Virus record (IMG/VR): IMGVR_UViG_3300025115_000028
Coordinates: 1 to 38,954 of that record
Length of the DNA stretch: 38,954 bases
Direction: 5' to 3' (one strand)
Source of the DNA: a virus
Under the pieces are notes generated by a model. That model searched no databases, was not told the origin of the DNA, and saw nothing but the letters and a program-made list of their open reading frames with translations. The position numbers and the translations under genes are program-made. Positions 1 through 6,483 of the stretch are shown piece after piece (the first letter of the stretch is position 1; every line of letters begins with the position of its first letter).

Positions 1-920
1 GCCTTAATATCATCAGTCCAATATTGTTTTCTTTTAGATATCACATAATTATAAAAGTCTTTATCTGTTTTCATTTTATGATGAAAAACTTCAGACCCTA
101 TTTTAAAATTAGCACGAGATGTTTCTGCTCTTTTAATTCTATCATAGTTTGATAATCCATCAATATATTCTGATACAGCAACACTCAACTTATCGCACAT
201 TTGATGATATTCTTCATCTGTTAATTCTCTCCAAAATTTTTTAGAATTATAAGATATAGTTTCACACCATGCATTATATGCGTCAATATCATTTTCTTTT
301 AAATATAATAATTTGTTTTTAGCCGCTATGGTTCCGACATTAGGAGGGAATCCTATATCCTGATGAAGTTTCTTATGATCATCCCAAGACATAAACACTA
401 AATTATCAGGAGAATTATTAAATCTATTAAAATCTTTATGATGACGAACACCATACTGTCCATTAGAAATATTTTCATCATATGTATGATATTCAACTTC
501 ACAATCTTTTAGCATATCAGAAACAACTCTATGTGTATATTTCCACTGTTTATCATTATTATCAAAAAATTGTTCATATTCGTTTGTATATGAAGATATT
601 TTTTGTGTCCTTCTATATAAAGGTATTAAACTATCATCAACAGTTATTTCATCAGCACGAACAAATCCTCTATCATACATAGGAAATTTGTGATCATATG
701 TACATATGATATGTTCACCATTATCTAATGTTAATTTCATAACTTTAGCAGACTTTTGAGTAACACCTGCCCAACTAATTAACCCAGGAACAACTTCTCC
801 TGTTTCAGGATGACATGAATATGTCCATAATTTTTTACCCATATCAATTTCATCTTTAATTTCAGATATAGATAATTCTCTACCATCTAATAATGAAACT
901 TTAGTATCCATAGCCAAACA
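1..920 (-). other. Intein with HNH homing endonuclease inside the portal gene (partial)
   Basis: The intein begins at the Cys codon 918-920 with CLAMDTKVSLLDG, a standard splicing block A. Block B is seen as GEHIICTYDHKF (about 684-715), with the TxxH signature. A homing endonuclease of the HNH type follows at about 360-450: GVRHHKDFNRFNNSPDNL, then WDDHKKLH, with the expected His-His, Asn-Asn and terminal His residues. The C-terminal splicing blocks (His-Asn then Cys/Ser/Thr) lie beyond the left edge. The insertion point is directly after the conserved TLxGG of the portal. Inteins normally sit at highly conserved host-protein sites, which fits. It should be active if the C-terminal blocks are intact, but this cannot be seen here. 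Confidence 0.9.
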
Positions 921-2033
921 TCCACCCGCCAATGTGTCTACGGAGGTTCCCTCTCCATTTTCATCCTTAGCGAACCAGAAGTCCTCTGTCATAGCCTGGA
1001 AGTTCCTAGAAGAGTCCATAGCCCCTGTAGATGGATCATAATAAACATTCTTGCGATAACGCTGAATAAGACCACGAATATGTTGTTCTGCTTTACCCTT
1101 AGGCATCTTACCCACATTAACATTCCAAATACGGCGTTCTGGTGCACGAACAATACGATACACAACAACCGCATCCTCAAGATATTTTAATTGATTATAT
1201 ATTCTAATGTTTGATTCTAAAAATCCACGAACATCTAATTTATTTCTACCTGTCTCACCGTAGTTAATATATACAACTTGATTTTTATCAAAACGGACTT
1301 CATCATTTACTGTATTTTCGTGTCCACTATAGTCATCACTTCGTTCTGTATTATCACCATATCCTGCATTGTCTACATTTCCTGATGCTCCTCCATCATT
1401 AACACCATATGTAAAACTAGGAGTTTGAACATATCCTATTATTTCGGTATCATCATAAACGGGGGTAACTGTTTGTGGAGGAAGAACCTTAAAATCAATA
1501 ATATTTTCACCTTCATCATCAAGAATCAATTCAAGATATAATTCTCCATCGACGAGCCATCTACGAAACAAATCCCATCCCGTGTCATTCAATGAAAAAA
1601 CATTATGTATTAGATAATTCCAATGGTCACGAAGTTGTTCCTCTATATGTTCAGGAACTTCATCTTTTAGATATAATTCTAAATAATCACCTGTCTGTGA
1701 ATTTTCAACCATTGCTTCATCGCATATCATATCAAGTCCATCATTGATATCAGGATAATATGACATCTCACGGTATTTGTATATTCTTTGTGCCTTCGCT
1801 CTAAAATATTGATCAAATTGAATGCTTATTGATGACATACCATATCCGGCATTGTCGGGTTCACCTATACCATAATTCCAATATGTAGCAAATCCAAAAT
1901 CAAGTTCCTCTTGTGAATAACCTTGACTGTTACTCTTTTTAACTACTTCGTCCTTTATATTAGAATCTTGTAATCTTCCAAATCTAAAAAATTTAGCAAA
2001 GGGATTTGTGCTACCAAGTATAGGTATATTCAT
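1..2033 (-). CDS. 20: T4-like portal vertex protein (gp20) interrupted by an intein, 3' end beyond window
   Basis: The gene is open from ATG at 2031-2033 to the left edge (677 codons) and has no stop in the window. Residues 1-371 are the N-terminal part of a T4 gp20-type portal, the ring at the capsid vertex through which DNA is packaged. The best match to T4 gp20, from memory, is the stretch with LEDAVVVYRIVRAPERR, then YYDPSTG, MTEDFWF and SVDTLAGG. After TLAGG, where T4 continues with its own portal sequence, the reading frame enters an intein beginning with Cys372 (see the separate entry). The ATG overlaps the stop of the upstream gene (TAATG). Base composition is more AT-rich than the siphovirus DNA to the right. 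A second, unrelated portal lies at 18306-19712, so this gene belongs to a different phage. The C-terminal extein is not seen. Confidence 0.93.
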   Translation of the reverse strand, partial: MNIPILGSTNPFAKFFRFGRLQDSNIKDEVVKKSNSQGYSQEELDFGFATYWNYGIGEPDNAGYGMSSISIQFDQYFRAKAQRIYKYREMSYYPDINDGLDMICDEAMVENSQTGDYLELYLKDEVPEHIEEQLRDHWNYLIHNVFSLNDTGWDLFRRWLVDGELYLELILDDEGENIIDFKVLPPQTVTPVYDDTEIIGYVQTPSFTYGVNDGGASGNVDNAGYGDNTERSDDYSGHENTVNDEVRFDKNQVVYINYGETGRNKLDVRGFLESNIRIYNQLKYLEDAVVVYRIVRAPERRIWNVNVGKMPKGKAEQHIRGLIQRYRKNVYYDPSTGAMDSSRNFQAMTEDFWFAKDENGEGTSVDTLAGGCLAMDTKVSLLDGRELSISEIKDEIDMGKKLWTYSCHPETGEVVPGLISWAGVTQKSAKVMKLTLDNGEHIICTYDHKFPMYDRGFVRADEITVDDSLIPLYRRTQKISSYTNEYEQFFDNNDKQWKYTHRVVSDMLKDCEVEYHTYDENISNGQYGVRHHKDFNRFNNSPDNLVFMSWDDHKKLHQDIGFPPNVGTIAAKNKLLYLKENDIDAYNAWCETISYNSKKFWRELTDEEYHQMCDKLSVAVSEYIDGLSNYDRIKRAETSRANFKIGSEVFHHKMKTDKDFYNYVISKRKQYWTDDIK

Positions 2034-2473
2034 TATTTATCTCCATTTTCAATTGAATCAAAAACCGACTCCATAAACTCAACAATTTTTCTAATCTTCT
2101 TTTTCTTTGTTGGTGTTCTTTTTACAGTGTCACCAACTTTAGAATAATGTCTCCATCCGCCAAAATCTCCACCCGTACTAATGCTTGCCACATCCATAGC
2201 ACCCGTGGTTATAGCCGCATCCTCTTCAACATCAGTAATTTTAGGCTTATCATTATTTATAGATTTTTTTCTATCATTCATTGATGCTTCTTTTTCTGCA
2301 CGCAATTTAATGTTAGAAATATTATTCTCTATTTGTTGTGACTTTTCTTCTAGATCCGCAATATCATTTTGAAACTTAAGAACAATCTCTCGTTTTTTAG
2401 ATATCTGATCTTGAAGTTGTTGCTTTTTAGACGCAAGATTCGCAATCATATTATTAGTTTTTTCACTATCCAT
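2033..2473 (-). CDS. Hypothetical coiled-coil protein upstream of T4-like portal
   Basis: A 146-residue acidic/basic protein. Residues 5-65 form a clear coiled coil with heptad-like leucine, isoleucine and glutamine spacing. The middle is Gly/Ser/Thr-rich (TTGAMDVASISTGGDFGGW) and a lysine cluster TPTKKKKIRK lies near residue 120. It ends one base into the portal start (TAATG), so the two are probably translationally coupled. The position just before a portal gene suggests a role in head assembly, for example a scaffold or portal-associated factor, but no family was recognised. It is not an obvious homologue of T4 gp67, gp68 or gp22. Confidence 0.75.
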   Translation of the reverse strand: MDSEKTNNMIANLASKKQQLQDQISKKREIVLKFQNDIADLEEKSQQIENNISNIKLRAEKEASMNDRKKSINNDKPKITDVEEDAAITTGAMDVASISTGGDFGGWRHYSKVGDTVKRTPTKKKKIRKIVEFMESVFDSIENGDK

Positions 2474-2489
2474 TATTTATACCGCCATA

Positions 2490-2888
2490 TCAGTTATTAA
2501 CGAGAATTTTAGATACTCTCTTCTCTATGCTATCCAAAAATTTAATTTTTTCTTTAAGAATAACATCTCTAATCTTCTCAACTACTTTCTTAATCTCTTT
2601 ATCATCGTCAGACTTCATTATCTTTTTAATCTCATAATTCAAAACACTTTTTAATTTTGTAGCAGACGGAAAAGACTTGTCAACCTCACGATCAAGATAA
2701 TCTATAAGACGCTTACAAAATTCATCGTCTATATACATTTTCCCATTATTATAATTAGAATCAGTTGTAATAGTATCTTCATCAGATTTAGATTTATTTA
2801 ATTCGACCTTTCGTATACCCATCCTACGCTTGGTATTATCAAGCATATGTTTTATATCGCCATAAAGATCCTCGTATAAATTATCCAT
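2490..2888 (-). CDS. Hypothetical charged helical protein
   Basis: A 132-residue, lysine/aspartate-rich and probably all-helical protein. It opens with MDNLYEDLYGDIKHMLDNT and ends with a helical segment LDSIEKRVSKILVNN. No Cys pattern, membrane segment or catalytic motif is visible. The start is preceded by AACGGAGATATA, a usable ribosome site (GGAG). It lies in the same operon as the portal gene, 16 bp upstream of the coiled-coil gene. Low-complexity Lys/Asp composition and AT-rich codons match the portal rather than the siphovirus genes. Function unknown. Confidence 0.7.
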   Translation of the reverse strand: MDNLYEDLYGDIKHMLDNTKRRMGIRKVELNKSKSDEDTITTDSNYNNGKMYIDDEFCKRLIDYLDREVDKSFPSATKLKSVLNYEIKKIMKSDDDKEIKKVVEKIRDVILKEKIKFLDSIEKRVSKILVNN

Positions 2889-2941
2889 TATATCTCCGTT
2901 TTAACAAACAATGTCCCATTACTACTATTTATATTAATTAC

Positions 2942-3349
2942 TTAATCATCAATTTCAGTTGAGTCCCAAGTTACATCACAAACCTGTTCTACCGTAACAC
3001 ATTGATTCTTTATATAATCTTGTTTCGTGATATTCTTGATATATGCTTCCATCCCCCATGCCTCAACTTCATCAATCATAGCAGACATATTAGCCAATGT
3101 GTCTATATGAGTTTTTTTAGAGTATGGGTCACGGGCAATACAATCTGTAGTACCAATCTTGGCGTAATATGACAAAAACGCCTTTAGAGAGAACAATGCC
3201 TCTCGTCCACCAGCAACATGCATATCTTCGGTTCTATTATTACCGTATTTAACTTTCAATCCTGCACGAATCATATTATTAAAATATAATTCAATTTCAT
3301 CCATTCGTTCCTGTTTGCTTGATTCAAGTTTTTGTTCAGGTGTCAACAT
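2942..3349 (-). CDS. Small protein following the adhesin gene, possibly fibre-associated
   Basis: A 135-residue protein. It has a helical N-terminus (LTPEQKLESSKQERMDEIELYFNN is the pattern, Lys/Glu/Gln rich), a middle with HVAGGREALFSLKAFLSYY and a helical C-terminal half around HIDTLANMSAMIDEVEAWG. Short proteins with an early R-x-x-E-I helix followed by paired helices often accompany tail-fibre genes (DUF4376-like), and this one lies 14 bp after an adhesin gene. That assignment is an inference from position and pattern only. The ribosome site AAGGAGACTTAAAA precedes the ATG. It probably belongs to the T4-like phage on the left side of the junction. Confidence 0.7.
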   Translation of the reverse strand: MLTPEQKLESSKQERMDEIELYFNNMIRAGLKVKYGNNRTEDMHVAGGREALFSLKAFLSYYAKIGTTDCIARDPYSKKTHIDTLANMSAMIDEVEAWGMEAYIKNITKQDYIKNQCVTVEQVCDVTWDSTEIDD

Positions 3350-3363
3350 TTTTAAGTCTCCTT

Positions 3364-4290
3364 TTAAGTTATAATTATTCGACGAAGTGTTTTGAAACTT
3401 ACATTCGCTCCGTATGACGTACCTACACTATTTGTTGCATACGCTCTCACATAATAAGTTGTTCCCGGTGATAATGATGTTAATGAAGATGTGAACGACC
3501 CTGTTCCGGTTCCATCCGTTGTTTTCGAGTTTTCCGTTGTAGGATCGGTTGAAGTATTCCAGCAAGCTCCCCTTGCTGTTACTGAAGCACCGCCATCAGA
3601 AGTGACATTTCCACCAGATGAAGCAGTTGTTCTTGTTATATTTGATATTGCTGTTGTTGTTACTGTAGGAACCGAACTAGAAACAGCCTCTTCAACTTCG
3701 ACACCTAAAATAATCATTGGTGCAGTTGCATTTGACTCTATAGTGTATGCCCCTGCAGGAAGTCTTGGAGAAACGGCACCCCATGTATAATTATTAATAT
3801 TGTGGGTAAACAGTAAAGTTCTTACTGTGCCTTGCGGAATCTCCATATTGGCGTTTGTGCTATCACCACCTATTGCACAGCCAATAATTATCGCATTTGC
3901 TGATATGTTTGATAGCGATATCGTCTTTGGAGTTGCTTGTGTATTGTCCCAACTAACAGTCCCGACACCCGAAGCACCTGTAAATGAGCAAACAAAAACA
4001 GAAGTACTGTTCCACTGCGCTGCGGTAAAAGTTACTGCAACATTGTTCGCTCCTGTTGCCGGATTATCGAGTTCATATACTCTCCAAAAATTGGAATATG
4101 ATGTTGAGACATCAAGCATTGATTTCATTGCCTCTCCGTTATATTTAACGGATGATAAATTGGTAGTAGGTGAGGCGACAATAACAACTAAATAGCCGTC
4201 AGAACCTTTGTTATGATTGTGAGAAAAGGAGTAACTACTTGAACCTGGGACTCTTACATCTGCTGTATGGTTGCCTTTAACTAATGCCAT
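3364..4290 (-). CDS. Adhesin-like structural protein with C-terminal fibronectin III-like domain (hybrid copy)
   Basis: A 308-residue protein. Residues 1-205 form a beta-rich domain starting MALVKGNHTADVRVPG and ending VEVEEA. Residues 210-302 resemble a fibronectin type III or Ig-like domain (TVTTTAISNITRTTASSGG, then SLSPGTTYYVRAYATNSVG). Such modules occur on phage tails and decorate surfaces for carbohydrate binding. The first domain is nearly identical to 35120-35764, but that copy lacks the FN3-like part. Differences between the copies are confined to 3775-3889, and everything left of 3685 is unrelated. This copy is therefore a junction between the siphovirus (N-terminal part) and the left-hand phage (C-terminal part). 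Whether the hybrid exists in nature is uncertain. Confidence 0.8.
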   Translation of the reverse strand: MALVKGNHTADVRVPGSSSYSFSHNHNKGSDGYLVVIVASPTTNLSSVKYNGEAMKSMLDVSTSYSNFWRVYELDNPATGANNVAVTFTAAQWNSTSVFVCSFTGASGVGTVSWDNTQATPKTISLSNISANAIIIGCAIGGDSTNANMEIPQGTVRTLLFTHNINNYTWGAVSPRLPAGAYTIESNATAPMIILGVEVEEAVSSSVPTVTTTAISNITRTTASSGGNVTSDGGASVTARGACWNTSTDPTTENSKTTDGTGTGSFTSSLTSLSPGTTYYVRAYATNSVGTSYGANVSFKTLRRIIIT

Positions 4291-4291
4291 A

Positions 4292-4573
4292 TTACAGCCC
4301 TTCCGTGTTTGTTATTTCAGTTAAATCCATACCATCTATACAGTTGGTATTACACCTACATTCATATACGAATGGTGTTTCTATGAAAAAATCACCTATT
4401 GAGACAGTGCCGTCTTGTAACCCAGTTTTATTATTTTCTATAAATACACCGAAACTCAAATCAGACGCTGAATTTATTTCATTCATTATACTCACATCAG
4501 TTGTATAATATACCGGAGTATATTCAATAGAACCATCAATAAACTGAATTTTACTTATGACAAAATATTCCAT
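4292..4573 (-). CDS. Small structural-region protein of unknown function
   Basis: A 93-residue protein with alternating hydrophobic/polar beta-type segments (MEYFVISKIQFIDGSIEY). It has three clustered cysteines near the C-terminus (YECRCNTNC), which could bind a metal or form a disulfide. It sits between the fibre gene and the adhesin gene, 15 bp after the first and 1 bp before the second, and is duplicated exactly at 35766-36047. The start is preceded by AACGGAGATA (GGAG). Likely a tail-tip accessory or short fibre-associated protein by position. No family recognised. Confidence 0.7.
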   Translation of the reverse strand: MEYFVISKIQFIDGSIEYTPVYYTTDVSIMNEINSASDLSFGVFIENNKTGLQDGTVSIGDFFIETPFVYECRCNTNCIDGMDLTEITNTEGL

Positions 4574-4588
4574 ATTATCTCCGTTTAC

Positions 4589-6481
4589 TTAATCTATTGT
4601 GTATCTGATATCAATTGACAATATGACACTTGTTCCGGAAGCCGCAGTCGTTTCAAGCCAAATCCAAGAATTGGCAGGAATTGCGGCAGTGCTTAAAGTC
4701 GCTGTGTTTCCTGTCGTTTTGCTTGTTGTTGCGGCACTTGTTGTCAAATTAGTTCCGGCGGCATCTCTATCAGTACCGTGTTTGAGTTGGTATGTTGTGC
4801 TTGGGCTTGTCCCAGTGCTAACAGCGATAACTTCATTAACAGTAATTGCAACATCCGTTCTGTAAATTGTTATGTCTTCAGACGCAGTTGGTGCTTCTAT
4901 AGTAATAGTCTTGGTAAGATTCTGACCACCTTTGGAAAGGTTTACAGCGACACCATCAGTACCCTTTGTAAACAAACTGCCACTGCTTGCGTAAATCTTC
5001 GCCGCATTCGTGGGGGTTGCTATGGGTTCGGCGGTGTTGTTGATTTGTATTTCACCTGTCTGATTAACCCTAAAAGGTTCAAATCTAACACCGCTGTCCT
5101 TACGCATTCGCAAAGCAAATGTAGTACCTATCTTTGTCGCATCCTCCGCTATACAGCACAGTTGCAGTTGTGCAGATATTGCGGTCAACGCAAACGATGA
5201 GTACTGACCATTTAGTCTATCTTCCAAGGCTGGAACATTAGCACATCGGACACCGTTTATATCAATTCCTGACGGAGAATACACTGTTAGGTTTATAAGG
5301 TCGTTTTGTATAAACCCAGTGTATTGTGCCCAAGCACTCAACAGACACCTCGAAGTACCCGCAGAATTCACCGAGTAGAGTTTACCGTCTGTCAATGCGT
5401 ATATTCCATGGTAGTTTGACAAATGTAATGGTGAGGGTCCTTCCCGAAGGAAAATCGCAGAGTCTCTTGAAATACCGTTTGTTACTGTTGTCCATTTACT
5501 CGCAATGTTAACACCGTTGACTTTGTAGGTCTGACCGGATGATATATCTATACCATTGGAAAATAAAAAACTCGTACCGATTGCCGCACTCGGAAACTTA
5601 ATATAAGATTCTGCATCTCCTGTCTGAAATGCGTTTAATTGCCAAGTACTACCGTCATTTGACAAAGTGAAACTGTTTGCGGCATTATCCGCACCTTGCT
5701 TTGTTACTCGCAGGTAATTGTTTGTTTTTATTACTGATGCTGATTCTTGTGACCACTTACTCGCAATGTTAACTCCGTTAATCTTGTAGGTCTGATTGGA
5801 TGGAATATCTATACCGTGCGTAACCTGTAACCGACCTTCCATATAATGGTCGTAACTATTTGTATAAGTGTTGCGTATTCGGTAAGGAGTGCCACTGCCA
5901 CCCATTGACAAGTCACCCAATTGGGCAAACCCCAAAATATATCCGTTAGGATTAGCAGGGTCGACAACGCCAAAAACACCCGCACCAGTATTCTCTCCGA
6001 GTTGGTATCCGATACCTGTATACCCTTGACCTGCAAGCGGGAAGGTTGTTGTTTTGTAGTTGGTACCGTTTAACCCAACGACTGAAAGAGGCTCGCCCGC
6101 AGTCCCATCACCTGTCAATGACGCATCGGTGGTAACAGTAGCACTACCCAATGTCTTCCACTCCCCACCCTCACGGAAATTAAAACCACCTTCCGTATAC
6201 TGTATTGTCCCGTTGTTATCTCCAGATGCCTCGCCGACAATTAGAGCACCGTTAATGTCAAGTTTCTCTCTTGTCAACGGTGTTGCCGTGTACCCTACCG
6301 AAAGGCTATCATAGAAGGTATTAGTTCCCTCTGTTGCCGCTTTTTTGTAGTTGTTTCCGACCCGTGCGATAAACTTCATGCTGTCGGATGCGAACCCGAA
6401 CATTTTATCTTTCAGTCTCGTACTTGTAAAGTCCGCTTCGACATCGTGTACCCGTATCACATCTTTGTATTCATCAGCCAT
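4589..6481 (-). CDS. Tail fibre protein
   Basis: A 630-residue fibre. The N-terminus (MADEYKDVIRVHDVEADFTS) probably attaches to the tail tip. The body contains two copies of a fibre repeat, GIDIPSNQTYKINGVNIASKW and GIDISSGQTYKVNGVNIASKW (about residues 224-245 and 312-333), a pattern common in phage fibre shafts. The Thr/Ser/Ala-rich C-terminal 110 residues (TTSAATTSKTTGNTATLSTA) look like a beta-structured head domain. It is 2 bp from the tail-tip gene stop. The same protein occurs unchanged at 36063-37955. It should contact the host surface. The receptor cannot be predicted. Confidence 0.85.
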   Translation of the reverse strand: MADEYKDVIRVHDVEADFTSTRLKDKMFGFASDSMKFIARVGNNYKKAATEGTNTFYDSLSVGYTATPLTREKLDINGALIVGEASGDNNGTIQYTEGGFNFREGGEWKTLGSATVTTDASLTGDGTAGEPLSVVGLNGTNYKTTTFPLAGQGYTGIGYQLGENTGAGVFGVVDPANPNGYILGFAQLGDLSMGGSGTPYRIRNTYTNSYDHYMEGRLQVTHGIDIPSNQTYKINGVNIASKWSQESASVIKTNNYLRVTKQGADNAANSFTLSNDGSTWQLNAFQTGDAESYIKFPSAAIGTSFLFSNGIDISSGQTYKVNGVNIASKWTTVTNGISRDSAIFLREGPSPLHLSNYHGIYALTDGKLYSVNSAGTSRCLLSAWAQYTGFIQNDLINLTVYSPSGIDINGVRCANVPALEDRLNGQYSSFALTAISAQLQLCCIAEDATKIGTTFALRMRKDSGVRFEPFRVNQTGEIQINNTAEPIATPTNAAKIYASSGSLFTKGTDGVAVNLSKGGQNLTKTITIEAPTASEDITIYRTDVAITVNEVIAVSTGTSPSTTYQLKHGTDRDAAGTNLTTSAATTSKTTGNTATLSTAAIPANSWIWLETTAASGTSVILSIDIRYTID

Positions 6482-6483
6482 TT

